From Aliarcobacter cibarius (GTDB lineage Bacteria; Campylobacterota; Campylobacteria; Campylobacterales; Arcobacteraceae), in the NCBI RefSeq assembly GCF_013372265.1, contig NZ_CP054051.1:1190587-1254586 (forward strand): a stretch of 64,000 nucleotides of DNA, in the 5' to 3' direction. The position numbers were made by a program, and so were the translations under genes. The notes beneath the pieces are model-generated. The model was not told the origin of the DNA and did not search any database. It saw only the letters and a list, made by a program, of their open reading frames with translations. Of the stretch, positions 27,452-35,961 are shown one piece after another. Numbering within the stretch: position 1 is the first letter of the stretch; each line of letters begins with the position of its first letter.

Positions 27452-27486
27452 TTTAAGCTTTCTTAAAAAATTTAAGAAAGCTTAAA
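27452..27486. terminator. Bidirectional terminator between the YpfJ-like and EamA genes
   Basis: A 16-bp perfect stem built on AAGCTTTCTTAAA with a 3-base loop, A/T-rich on both sides. It sits where the two convergent genes meet and encodes the last residues of the EamA-type transporter. Confidence 0.75.
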
Positions 27487-28346
27487 TTATTTAAAATATA
27501 TATTGCAATCATTGCAAAAAATACACCAATAATTGTTGAAAATTCTATCTTCTCATCTAAAAATAGACTTCCTATAATAATTGCACTAGCTGGAACTAAA
27601 AATACAAAGCTAGATACTTCTTTTGCTCCATATTTTGCTGCTCCAAAGAAATATATTGAAGTTGCGAAAGTTGTGCTTAGAATAGTGATTATAAACATAT
27701 TGAACCAAAAAGTTATGTCAAAATTTATTACTTTTGTAAAAATTGAGCTATCAACATAGAAAAAATATAAAACAGAACTAGCTATTAAATAAGTGTAAGT
27801 TGTAAAAACAAAAGCATTTATTTTTGTTGACTTTGAAGTAATAATTGTTAGAATTGCCCAAAGCATTGAAGCAACAATAAAAAAGATATTATACTTACTA
27901 AAAATAACATCTATATCAAATTGGTATATATTTATCATATTTAAAACACCAAATGCCCCTAAAACTAAAGCAAAAGAGTGCTTTAAACTAATCGTTTTTT
28001 TATTTAAAATAGCAACAAAAATATAGGTAATTATTGGAATCATTGAAGGAACCATAGCTCCTCCTAAACTTCCTGTTCCATGTTCAACACCAAAGTACAT
28101 AAATATAGAGTATAAAACTAAAAAAAGTGAAGCAAATAAAATCAGTACAAACGTTTTAAAATCTAATTTATAGTTCATTTTTAAGAAAACGATTATAGGA
28201 GCCATAGATAAAAAACAAATCCCCATTCTTAAAAATACCATTTCGTAGGCATCAATGTAATTTGTAAGAACTTTTGTACTAATCCAAGATGCTCCCCAAA
28301 AAATCATTGAAATAATAATTAGGGGATAAAAAAGTTGTTTTGACAC
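27453..28346 (-). CDS. DMT-superfamily EamA transporter
   Basis: This 297-residue membrane protein has ten predicted helices in two EamA repeats; the first starts with GASWISTKVL and contains FLRMGICF, the second ends with GVFFAMIAIYIL. Substrates of this family include amino acids and metabolites; none can be inferred here. It overlaps moeA by 1 base. Confidence 0.9.
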   Translation of the reverse strand: MSKQLFYPLIIISMIFWGASWISTKVLTNYIDAYEMVFLRMGICFLSMAPIIVFLKMNYKLDFKTFVLILFASLFLVLYSIFMYFGVEHGTGSLGGAMVPSMIPIITYIFVAILNKKTISLKHSFALVLGAFGVLNMINIYQFDIDVIFSKYNIFFIVASMLWAILTIITSKSTKINAFVFTTYTYLIASSVLYFFYVDSSIFTKVINFDITFWFNMFIITILSTTFATSIYFFGAAKYGAKEVSSFVFLVPASAIIIGSLFLDEKIEFSTIIGVFFAMIAIYILNNLSFLKFFKKA

Positions 28347-29563
28347 TATTTTAAATTGTTTAGTAAAAGAATATCTACTAAATCTCCATTTTTTATATCA
28401 GAACTATTTTGTTCTTGTATTAAAAGTGCAGGATTACCGAGCATATTTGTTAAAATAGCACTAGTTCCACTTTTTTTACCAACAAAATCTATAACATACT
28501 CATTATTTTCATATTTTACATTACAAGCTGTAAAAATAGTTTTATCTTGAGATTTTCTAAAATCTTGAGTAATTTTAGCTTTTACAAAAGGAAGTTTTTC
28601 ATTTGAATTTCTAAACTTATAAATTAGAGGTAAAACATACAAAATTGCACAAATAGTAGAAGAATATGCAAAACCTGGAAGTGCTACGATAATTTTTTCA
28701 TCTTTTAGCGCAACTAGTATATGCATTCCAGGTTTTACTAAAACACCATGAAAAAGAACTTCTGCTTTTAATTTATCTTTAATTACATCTTGAACTAAAT
28801 CATAATCTCCAACACTAACTCCACCTGTTGTTACAACAATATCTGCATTTTTTAGAGAGTTTTCAAAAAAGTATGTAATATTTTCAAGATTATCATCAAC
28901 TGGTCCCATTTGCAAAACATTTGCACCATTTGATTTGAATAAAGCTTCTAAAGTTAAATGATTTGAGCTTCTTATTTGAGAGTCATTTGTTTTTTCAACA
29001 CCTAAGTCTAAAATTTCACTTCCTGTACTTGCAACAGCGATAGTTGGATTTACATAAACATCAATTTGTACGATATTTAATGAAGCTAATACTCCAATTT
29101 CGCTAAATCCAATTTTAGTACCTTTTTGGATTAAAATTTCATCTTTTCTGTAGTTTTCACCAATTTTTCTTACAGCAAACCCTTTTGTAACTGGTTTTGT
29201 AATTTTTATTTTATTTCCAGATACTTCAACATTTTCAATAGGGATTAATGTATCACTACCTTTTGGCATTAGTGAACCTGTAAAAGTTTTTATACAAGTT
29301 CCATTTACAACATTAGTTTCTACTACAAAACCAGCAGGATTTTTATCTGTTATTTCTAGAAAATCTTGATTTATATCTTCATATTTAAATGCATAGCCAT
29401 CCATACCTGAAGTTGGAAATTCTGGACTATTATGATCTGCAATAATATCTTTTGCTAAAATATAACCAATTGCATCTGAGATAAATAATCTTTTTGTGGA
29501 ATGAGTTATTTTGATATTTTCTAAAATCTCTAAAGATTTTTTATATGTAATAAATTCTCTCAT
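28346..29563 (-). CDS. moeA: Molybdopterin molybdenumtransferase MoeA
   Basis: This 405-residue enzyme inserts molybdate into adenylylated molybdopterin. Visible motifs include SPEFPTSGMDGYAF near residue 45, PKGSDTLIPIENV, and the MoCF-biosynthesis loop TTGGVSVGDYDLV (near 245) with PGMHILVAL and ALPGFAYSS. Length matches the family. It sits between a 66-residue ORF and a transporter with 1-base overlaps, so all three are co-transcribed. Confidence 0.95.
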   Translation of the reverse strand: MREFITYKKSLEILENIKITHSTKRLFISDAIGYILAKDIIADHNSPEFPTSGMDGYAFKYEDINQDFLEITDKNPAGFVVETNVVNGTCIKTFTGSLMPKGSDTLIPIENVEVSGNKIKITKPVTKGFAVRKIGENYRKDEILIQKGTKIGFSEIGVLASLNIVQIDVYVNPTIAVASTGSEILDLGVEKTNDSQIRSSNHLTLEALFKSNGANVLQMGPVDDNLENITYFFENSLKNADIVVTTGGVSVGDYDLVQDVIKDKLKAEVLFHGVLVKPGMHILVALKDEKIIVALPGFAYSSTICAILYVLPLIYKFRNSNEKLPFVKAKITQDFRKSQDKTIFTACNVKYENNEYVIDFVGKKSGTSAILTNMLGNPALLIQEQNSSDIKNGDLVDILLLNNLK

Positions 29564-29763
29564 TATTTTTCACTTAATCTATTATATTTTAAAATGATAA
29601 TTTGTTCATAAAGCATTTTTCCAAACCCTGCAGGCAAATTTTCATTTGAATTTTCAACATTTTCAATAATTCTTTTAATCTCGTTTTCATTTAAGTAGAT
29701 TGCGACTGGCAAAATAGTTTCTTTTAGTTTATCTATAAATATTTTTTCTTCTTCTAGGGTCAT
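29563..29763 (-). CDS. Small conserved-type hypothetical upstream of moeA
   Basis: A 66-residue, mostly helical, acidic protein with no membrane segment. It begins MTLEEEKIFIDKLKET and ends KYNRLSEK. I do not recognise a family. Its stop overlaps the moeA start by one base, and it opens the operon, so it may assist molybdenum-cofactor metabolism or simply be co-transcribed. Confidence 0.65.
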   Translation of the reverse strand: MTLEEEKIFIDKLKETILPVAIYLNENEIKRIIENVENSNENLPAGFGKMLYEQIIILKYNRLSEK

Positions 29764-29837
29764 CTTAACTCTTTAAATAATCTTTTAAAATAGATTATAT
29801 AGTTTTTAACTAAAATAGTTTATTAAAACTTTTTAGA

Positions 29838-29843
29838 TATAAT
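29838..29843 (+). promoter_or_regulatory. Probable -10 box for the ttcA-like gene
   Basis: TATAAT, 31 bp before the TTG start at 29875, in the gap between divergent genes. Confidence 0.5.
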
Positions 29844-29874
29844 CGCAAAAAAATATAGTTTAGGAATATTAAAA

Positions 29875-30657
29875 TTGATAGAAATAAGCAAAAAAATAAC
29901 TTCAAATGTAGCAAAAGTAAATGCTGAATTTGGATTAATAAAAGAGGGTGATAGAGTTATGGTTGGATTTAGTGGAGGAAAAGATTCTCTAACACTAATT
30001 CATACTTTAAATAGAATGAAAAAGAAAGCACCTTTTAAATTTGATTTTAAAGCAGTAACAATTACTTATGGAATGGGTGAACAAATAGAATTTTTAAGTA
30101 ATCATTGTAAAGAGCATGGAATTGAACATGAAATAATTGATACTCAGATTTTTGATCTTGCTGGTGAAAAAATAAGAAAAAACTCATCTTTTTGTTCTTT
30201 TTTCTCAAGAATGAGAAGAGGATATTTATATACAACAGCATTGGAACAAGGATACAATAAAGTTGCATTAGGACACCATTTAGACGATGCAATGGAGTCG
30301 TATTTTATGAATTTATTTTATAATGGAACAATGAGAACAATGCCTCCAAAATATACTGCAAATAATGGTTTAGAAGTTATTAGACCTTTAATCTTTTGTA
30401 GAGAGAGACAACTAAGAGCATTTGCAGCTTCAAATGAAATTAGAGTAATTGGAGATGAAGCTTGTCCAGGGCTTAGATTTGACGTAAAAATGCCTCATGC
30501 AAGAGCTGCAACAAAAGAGCTTCTAGCAAAACTTGAAGAGCAAAATCCTAAAATTTTTGTTTCAATGAAAAGTGCATTTAGTAATATACAACTTCCAACA
30601 TTTTTTTATAAAGATTTAAAAGATATAAAATTAAATATTGAAGATGAAAATATATGA
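29875..30657 (+). CDS. TtcA-family ATP-pyrophosphatase (tRNA 2-thiocytidine synthesis type)
   Basis: This 260-residue PP-loop protein has the ATP motif GFSGGKDSLTLIH (near 28-40) and ALGHHLDDAMESYF near 132. TtcA proteins thiolate C32 of tRNAs through a [4Fe-4S] cluster. The usual CxxC before RLRRG reads CSFFSRMRRG here, so the second Cys is replaced by Phe; a later Cys in DEACPGLRF is present. It could be a variant TtcA or another thiolase of the family. It starts at TTG and overlaps the DUF523 gene by 4 bp. Confidence 0.8.
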   Translation: MIEISKKITSNVAKVNAEFGLIKEGDRVMVGFSGGKDSLTLIHTLNRMKKKAPFKFDFKAVTITYGMGEQIEFLSNHCKEHGIEHEIIDTQIFDLAGEKIRKNSSFCSFFSRMRRGYLYTTALEQGYNKVALGHHLDDAMESYFMNLFYNGTMRTMPPKYTANNGLEVIRPLIFCRERQLRAFAASNEIRVIGDEACPGLRFDVKMPHARAATKELLAKLEEQNPKIFVSMKSAFSNIQLPTFFYKDLKDIKLNIEDENI

Positions 30658-31154
30658 AAATATTAGTTTCATCTTGTCTTTTAGGTGAAGATACAAGATA
30701 TGATGGATTAAATTCAAGTGTTGCTATGAATCCAAAATTTAAGTTCAGTCAAAAAGAGCTTTTTATGGATATTATGTGTGAAAATGAAATATTTTCTATT
30801 TGTCCAGAAGTAGCTGGCGGACTTGGAATTCCAAGAAATAAAGCTGAAATAACAAGTCATAGTAAACCTTTTAAAGTGTTAGACATAGAACAAAATGATG
30901 TTACTATTAATTTTTTGTTAGGAGCTAAAAAAGCTCTTGATATTTGCTTGGAAAATGGTATAAAAGTTGCTCTATTTAAATCAAAGTCTCCATCTTGTGG
31001 GAATAATAGTATTTATGATGGAACTTTTAGTGAAAATTTAATAGAAGAAAAAGGTCTTAGTGCAAGACTTTTAGAAGAGAATGGAATAAAAGTTTTCAAT
31101 GAATTTGAGCTTGAAGAGTTAAAAAAGTTTATAAAGAAAAATCGTTCTCTATAA
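30654..31154 (+). CDS. DUF523 (YbbK-like) protein
   Basis: This 166-residue protein matches DUF523: SSCLLGEDTRYDG at the N-terminus, CPEVAGGLGIPR near 50, and FKSKSPSCG near 108. The conserved cysteines (Cys8, Cys51, Cys112 by rough count) suggest metal or cluster binding. Biochemical function is unsettled; genes of this family sometimes neighbour tRNA-modification genes, as here with the TtcA-like gene. Confidence 0.88.
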   Translation: MKILVSSCLLGEDTRYDGLNSSVAMNPKFKFSQKELFMDIMCENEIFSICPEVAGGLGIPRNKAEITSHSKPFKVLDIEQNDVTINFLLGAKKALDICLENGIKVALFKSKSPSCGNNSIYDGTFSENLIEEKGLSARLLEENGIKVFNEFELEELKKFIKKNRSL

Positions 31155-31166
31155 ACTTTTTAATAT

Positions 31167-31598
31167 TTATATAAACTCGTTTATAAAACTAGTTAATCTT
31201 AGTGGATCTAAAGCTCCACTGTTTCTTTTTTTCTCTAATCCTGATTTAAAAACAACTAAAGTAGGTATAGATCTAATTTGGAATCTAGCACCTAAATTTG
31301 GTAAAGCCTCTGTATTTACTTTTACAAAAAGTGCTTTTAAAGGATATTTTTGTGCTGTTTGGTTAAATATAGGAGCAAACATTTTACAAGGTCCACACCA
31401 AGGCGCCCAAAAATCAACAATTACTGGAATATCAGAGTTTGCTAAAATATGATCTATATTATTTTCATCAGCCTCTATTGGAGTCGTATCAAGTAAAGAA
31501 TTTTTACAAGATCCACAATTTGCTTTTGTATAACCATCTTTTTGTGGGATCTTGTTTACTTTTAAACAGTGTGGGCAAATCACATTTAGAGATGACAT
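31167..31598 (-). CDS. trxC: Thioredoxin 2 (zinc-ribbon thioredoxin)
   Basis: This 143-residue protein has an N-terminal zinc ribbon (CPHC near 9 and CGSC near 28) followed by a thioredoxin domain with the active site FWAPWCGPCKMF (near 64-75) and cis-Pro in IRSIPTLVVF. TrxC-type thioredoxins reduce cytosolic proteins and respond to oxidative stress. It lies 1 bp downstream of the small flagellum-like gene. Confidence 0.95.
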   Translation of the reverse strand: MSSLNVICPHCLKVNKIPQKDGYTKANCGSCKNSLLDTTPIEADENNIDHILANSDIPVIVDFWAPWCGPCKMFAPIFNQTAQKYPLKALFVKVNTEALPNLGARFQIRSIPTLVVFKSGLEKKRNSGALDPLRLTSFINEFI

Positions 31599-31599
31599 A

Positions 31600-31845
31600 T
31601 TAAGCCTTTAAATCCAATAATCTATCCATTACAGCGCTTTGCACTTCTATACTTTTTGCATTTGCACTATATGAAATAATTTCTGGAATTTGTCCAGTAA
31701 CTTGTTCTATTAAATCACCACTTACTTCTTGAAGAGCAGGATCTCCAACAACTTTAGCAACATCTGATATATTTGAAATATTTTCTTGAAGTTGTAAAGC
31801 AGAGCTAACCATAGCTCCTAAATTGTTATCTATTCTCATTTTCAT
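31600..31845 (-). CDS. Small flagellar rod/hook-like protein
   Basis: This 81-residue protein is made of an N-terminal helix (MVSSALQLQENISNISDVAK) and a C-terminal helix ending YSANAKSIEVQSAVMDRLL. The ending recalls the conserved C-terminal heptads of FlgB/C/F/G/E axial proteins (ANAKVI..TDEML..LLDL). No beta domain lies between. The start lies 20 bp inside the preceding gene. It may be a minimal axial-type protein; resemblance is by eye only. Confidence 0.5.
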   Translation of the reverse strand: MKMRIDNNLGAMVSSALQLQENISNISDVAKVVGDPALQEVSGDLIEQVTGQIPEIISYSANAKSIEVQSAVMDRLLDLKA

Positions 31846-32320
31846 CTCCTTTCAAGCTTAATAAAAGCATTTTATTTAAATTTGCAGTTTGAGCTATTCC
31901 CAGATCAGCTGCACTTAAATCATCAGGTGAGCTAGAAGCTTTTTTTATCTGTTCAATTTTTGCCATCGCAGCTTTTGGATCTGTAGGCATAGATACATCA
32001 AGCTTTACATATCCACCCATTGCATATAACTTACCATCCGGACCCATTTGATAGTTATAGTTTATAGGACTGCTACTTTTCCCTAAGTTAGCATGGATTT
32101 GTTCATGATTTCTAATCTCTTTATCTTTTGACTTAAATTTTTCTACGACTCTTGAATAATCACTTTCATCATAGTTTTTTTCACCTAAAACTACTTTATC
32201 TTTTTTCTCAAAAGCTGATTTTTCAAATTCTTTTTTATCAATACTAGCCAATTCGCTTTTTTTCTGAGCTAATTGAGCATAAATTGTAGAAGCACTTAAA
32301 TAATCACTTTTTAATTCCAT
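31826..32320 (-). CDS. SprA-family putative metalloprotease (CJM1_0395 type)
   Basis: This 164-residue protein has a HEQIHA motif (near residue 92) in a NHEQIHANLG context, followed by NYNYQMGPDGKLYAMGGYVKLD, PTDPKAAMAK and a helical tail. This layout is that of the SprA-related family known in Campylobacterota and others, thought to be zinc metalloproteases because of HExxH. The N-terminal 60 residues are a charged coiled coil. It shares an operon with the flagellar-like small protein and thioredoxin. Confidence 0.82.
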   Translation of the reverse strand: MELKSDYLSASTIYAQLAQKKSELASIDKKEFEKSAFEKKDKVVLGEKNYDESDYSRVVEKFKSKDKEIRNHEQIHANLGKSSSPINYNYQMGPDGKLYAMGGYVKLDVSMPTDPKAAMAKIEQIKKASSSPDDLSAADLGIAQTANLNKMLLLSLKGDENENR

Positions 32321-32405
32321 ACAAACCCTCTATAATTTCTTTTATCCTATCATAATTTTTGTTATTTTTCTATAAATTAAAGATATATTTGATAAAATAA
32401 TTTTT

Positions 32406-33518
32406 ATGTTCACTAATTTTTTACAATCAACAACTTCGAAGTTGCTACTATTAGTATTTACTGTTTTTATGGCACTTATATTTTCTGCTATATTATTTAA
32501 TTCTCAGGTTGAGAAGTTAAAAAAACAGATAGACATATTGTATTTTGGAGATTTTATTCCTGTTGTTAAACTTCAAACTATAAAAAGTGATTTTGAAACA
32601 ATAATTTCTTGTTTAAATGAAAACAAAAACTGTGATATAAGTAAAGAAAAGGATTCTATTTTAACTGAATGGAATTATTATCTTTCATCTTTTAAAACTC
32701 AAAAAGAGAAAGATGTTGTTAATTCAATAAATAGTGATATCTTAAAATCTTTTGAAATAAATAAAATAGATGAATATGATAAAAATTTAAATAGTGCAGA
32801 TATTTTAATAAAATATGAAACAAAACAAGCTTTTTTACAAAGACAAGTTTTTTTAGAAGAGTATGGACAAATGCAAAATTATATTTTTTATAATATATTA
32901 TTTATTTTAATTTTTGCATTTTTAATAATATTATTTATCGTTTATCAAATCATAAAAAAAGATAAGCAACTACAAATTTTAAATAAAAAATATCAAATAG
33001 AGTCTATAACCGATTCCCTTACTACTTTGTATAACAGAAAACATTTTGATACTATTTTTGATAGTATGACTTTTATTTCAAATGAAAATTCATGGAAAAG
33101 TGCTTTAATCATTGTTGATATAGATTATTTTAAAAATTACAATGATACTTATGGGCATGATATGGGAGATGAGGCACTTCAAAAAGTTGCTTTATGCATA
33201 AAAGAGCATTTCTCGAAACAGTATGAATATGTTTTTAGATTAGGTGGAGAAGAATTTGGGATTATTTTATTTAATATAGATGAAAAATCTTTTGAAAATA
33301 GTTTAGAAGAGCTTAACAAAAATGTAATCAAATTACAAATTGAGCATAAAAATAGTAAAATATTGGACTTGGTTTCAGTTTCTATTGGAGCAGTGATTTA
33401 TGAACCTAAAAGTTATATTTCTGCAAATAGATTATATAAAATGGCTGATGAGTCTTTGTATGATGCTAAAAATAGTGGTAGAAATCGATATAAAATATAC
33501 AAAAAAGAGGAAGAATGA
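32406..33518 (+). CDS. Membrane-bound diguanylate cyclase
   Basis: This 370-residue protein has a helix near 10-30, a periplasmic domain of about 130 residues, a second helix near 162-185 and a GGDEF domain with RLGGEEFGIILF (near 275). The inhibitory RxxD site is absent (KQYE is found there), so feedback inhibition may differ from the regulator at 8505. The periplasmic part has no identifiable fold. It overlaps pssA by 4 bp. Confidence 0.9.
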   Translation: MFTNFLQSTTSKLLLLVFTVFMALIFSAILFNSQVEKLKKQIDILYFGDFIPVVKLQTIKSDFETIISCLNENKNCDISKEKDSILTEWNYYLSSFKTQKEKDVVNSINSDILKSFEINKIDEYDKNLNSADILIKYETKQAFLQRQVFLEEYGQMQNYIFYNILFILIFAFLIILFIVYQIIKKDKQLQILNKKYQIESITDSLTTLYNRKHFDTIFDSMTFISNENSWKSALIIVDIDYFKNYNDTYGHDMGDEALQKVALCIKEHFSKQYEYVFRLGGEEFGIILFNIDEKSFENSLEELNKNVIKLQIEHKNSKILDLVSVSIGAVIYEPKSYISANRLYKMADESLYDAKNSGRNRYKIYKKEEE

Positions 33519-34072
33519 ATTTTTTATTCAACAAATATAGTCACTTTAATTTAGCAAATATTGTAACTTTCTTTAACATAGCTAGTGGAATTTTTGCAAT
33601 ATATTTTTTAACTCATGATGAGTTTTTTGCAGCAGCATTATTTGCTTGGTTAGCTGGTGCTTTTGATATCTTTGATGGAAAAATAGCTAGAAAATATAAC
33701 CTTTCAACAGAATTTGGAATTCAGCTTGATTCTTATGCTGATTTTTTATCTTTTGTAATTGTTCCTGCAATGTTTATTTATTTTGCTATTTTCAATGGAA
33801 AAGAAGAATTCTTTAATATGGCATTAATTGCAGGTGCTTTTGTTTACTATATAATTTCAGGATTAAGAAGATTAATTCAATTTAACTTAAATGCTGAAGA
33901 GGGTGAAGTTGAGAAATACTTTACAGGTGTACCAACACCATTAGGTGCAATTTTACTTTGGGTAGTTTATTTGATTTATCTAACAGGATTCATTCATGAA
34001 TATTTTGTTTTAGGAATGATGGTAATAATTGGTTTTTTACTGAATTCTAAAATAAAAATAAAGCATTTATGA
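33515..34072 (+). CDS. pssA: CDP-diacylglycerol-serine O-phosphatidyltransferase
   Basis: This 185-residue membrane enzyme makes phosphatidylserine. The CDP-alcohol phosphotransferase motif is present as DIFDGKIARKYNLSTEFGIQLDSYADF (described by its residues D51, G54, A57, R58, G69, D73 and D77, approximate). About six membrane helices follow. The ATG overlaps the previous stop, and it overlaps ppx by 4 bp. Confidence 0.93.
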   Translation: MNFLFNKYSHFNLANIVTFFNIASGIFAIYFLTHDEFFAAALFAWLAGAFDIFDGKIARKYNLSTEFGIQLDSYADFLSFVIVPAMFIYFAIFNGKEEFFNMALIAGAFVYYIISGLRRLIQFNLNAEEGEVEKYFTGVPTPLGAILLWVVYLIYLTGFIHEYFVLGMMVIIGFLLNSKIKIKHL

Positions 34073-34992
34073 AAAAAGAGCTTATAACTATTGATTTAGG
34101 ATCAAACTCATTTAGAGTTTTGAAGTTTGATTGTTTAAATTTTAAGATTGTTGATGAATTTCATCAAGTTGTTGGTTTGGCAGATGGTTTAGTAAATAGC
34201 GGTATGATAAGTTTTGAAGCTCAAAACAGAGTAATTGAAGCTTTAAAATCATCTTCAGAGAAGTTAAAATTTGATCCTAAAGATGCTGTTTGTGTTACGA
34301 CTGCTGCTATGAGAAAAGCTAATAATTCTAATGAAGTTTTAAACTTTTTAGAAAAAAATAGTGGTGCAAAGTTTAGAATAATAGATGCTGAAGAAGAAGC
34401 TAGATTGACTTTACTTGCTATAAAATATGCACTAGAAAGAGAAAATTTAAAATCAGAAAAATTTATGGTTTTAGATATTGGAGGAGGGTCAACTGAACTT
34501 ACAGTAAGTTTAGAAGATAAATCTTTTACTAGAAGTTTTGATTTTGGAATAGTAACAATGACTCAAAAATCATTGAAAAATGGTGATTTGTTTCAAGATT
34601 TAGATAAAAGAAAAGAAGAAGTAAAAGAGTTTTTAAATACCTTAGATTTTGATATAAAAGATTTTCCATTTGTTGCAACTGCTGGAACACCAACGACACT
34701 AGCTGCTGTGAAAATTGGAATGGATTATTTTAATTATGATAAAGATAAGATAAATGGAATGGTTTTAGAATATTTGGATTTAGAAAATGGTTTAAATATT
34801 TTAAAGAATAAAACAATAGAAGAGACAACAAGACTTGTAGGAAAAGGAAGAGTTGAGTTTATGGAAGTTGGGACTTACATATATAAAATGTTTTTTGATG
34901 TATTAGGAAAGAATACTTCAATTGTTTTAGATGATGGTTTAAGAGAGGGTGTTGCAATAGATTGCGCACTGAAAATGAGTGGTAAGGCTTAA
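34069..34992 (+). CDS. ppx: Ppx/GppA phosphatase
   Basis: This 307-residue actin-fold phosphatase has the phosphate-1 loop IDLGSNSFRVLKF and the phosphate-2 loop LDIGGGSTELTVS (near 141), with ATAGTP near 205. Family members hydrolyse polyphosphate or pppGpp; the short single-domain form here, lacking the HD domain, cannot be assigned to one substrate. It ends at a bidirectional terminator. Confidence 0.93.
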   Translation: MKKELITIDLGSNSFRVLKFDCLNFKIVDEFHQVVGLADGLVNSGMISFEAQNRVIEALKSSSEKLKFDPKDAVCVTTAAMRKANNSNEVLNFLEKNSGAKFRIIDAEEEARLTLLAIKYALERENLKSEKFMVLDIGGGSTELTVSLEDKSFTRSFDFGIVTMTQKSLKNGDLFQDLDKRKEEVKEFLNTLDFDIKDFPFVATAGTPTTLAAVKIGMDYFNYDKDKINGMVLEYLDLENGLNILKNKTIEETTRLVGKGRVEFMEVGTYIYKMFFDVLGKNTSIVLDDGLREGVAIDCALKMSGKA

Positions 34993-35006
34993 GAAAGAAG
35001 CCTTAC
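34982..35006. terminator. Bidirectional terminator between ppx and the flagellin-like gene
   Basis: A 9-bp perfect stem, GTAAGGCTT and AAGCCTTAC, with a 7-base loop. It includes the stop codons of both convergent genes. Confidence 0.65.
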
Positions 35007-35804
35007 ACTTTGTTCTTGAATAATATTTGCTTGAGAAGCTATAAGATTCCCCGCATTAATACTTATGTTTGATTTTGAAAAATCACTAGTTTCTTTTCCA
35101 AAATTTATACTATTTTTATAGAGATTATCATTTTGCTCTTTTATAGAGTTTGTAGCTTTGTTTTCTAACTCTTTACTAAAGTTATTAAAGTTATCTGTCA
35201 ATTTACTTAGAGCATCTGATATACTTGAAACTAATTGTTTAGCAGTTGATAAATTTGAGATGTTATTTAAATCATTATTGTTTATAGTTTCAAAAATTTG
35301 GTTTGCGAAACTTGAAATATTTGGTTTTTGCATTGAAAAAGTTTGATTTTTTGTACTAATTTCAATATTTTGACTATCATCATAATAATTTTGAACAAGA
35401 AGAGATTCTCTCTTATAATTTGTTTCATAAGATATTTTGTTAAAAGCTCTTAAATCTTCATTTATACTTTGTTTAATATCATTTTTGTTATTTAAATTAT
35501 CTATATTTTCAAGTTTTGTTTGGATGTTTTGTAGATAGTTCTGTTGTTTATCTAAAGCATTTGTAGCTATCTTTGATATTGCAATACCATCATTTAGTGA
35601 TTGGATGTTTGTTGAAAATTCACTTCTTTGTTTACTTAGATTACTTAGATTAAGATCTAACTCATTTGTATTTAAATCACTTACTTTTCGAACAGTATCT
35701 GATTTATTTAACTGAAGCTGAGAGTTATTACCAATCCCAGATAACGAATTGTTATTAACACTAGTTAATGGATTATTATTTATCTGATTTACATCCATCT
35801 TCAA
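34989..35804 (-). CDS. Flagellin-like, helical Asn/Ser-rich protein
   Basis: This 271-residue protein is helical with heptads (LSKQRSEFSTNIQSLNDGIAISK near 60) and a C-terminal ISINAGNLIASQANIIQEQSVRLLS. The ending recalls the flagellin C-terminal helix (NAG..IASQAN). No D2/D3 domain insertion is visible and the N-terminal helix differs from canonical flagellin. It may be an accessory filament or hook-associated protein, or an evolutionary offshoot of flagellin. It is monocistronic and convergent with ppx. Confidence 0.5.
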   Translation of the reverse strand: MKMDVNQINNNPLTSVNNNSLSGIGNNSQLQLNKSDTVRKVSDLNTNELDLNLSNLSKQRSEFSTNIQSLNDGIAISKIATNALDKQQNYLQNIQTKLENIDNLNNKNDIKQSINEDLRAFNKISYETNYKRESLLVQNYYDDSQNIEISTKNQTFSMQKPNISSFANQIFETINNNDLNNISNLSTAKQLVSSISDALSKLTDNFNNFSKELENKATNSIKEQNDNLYKNSINFGKETSDFSKSNISINAGNLIASQANIIQEQSVRLLS

Positions 35805-35961
35805 TCCCTTTAAAAATTATTTTTTAGATTATATCAAAATAAATCTATTTTTTTGTCAAATAAAAAAGGAAAAAAAAGAAAATTAACTTATTTATACAAA
35901 GGTAAATTAATCGAACTTTGAGTAAAATCTAATCTTACTTTTTAATTTATGGAGAAGACTT

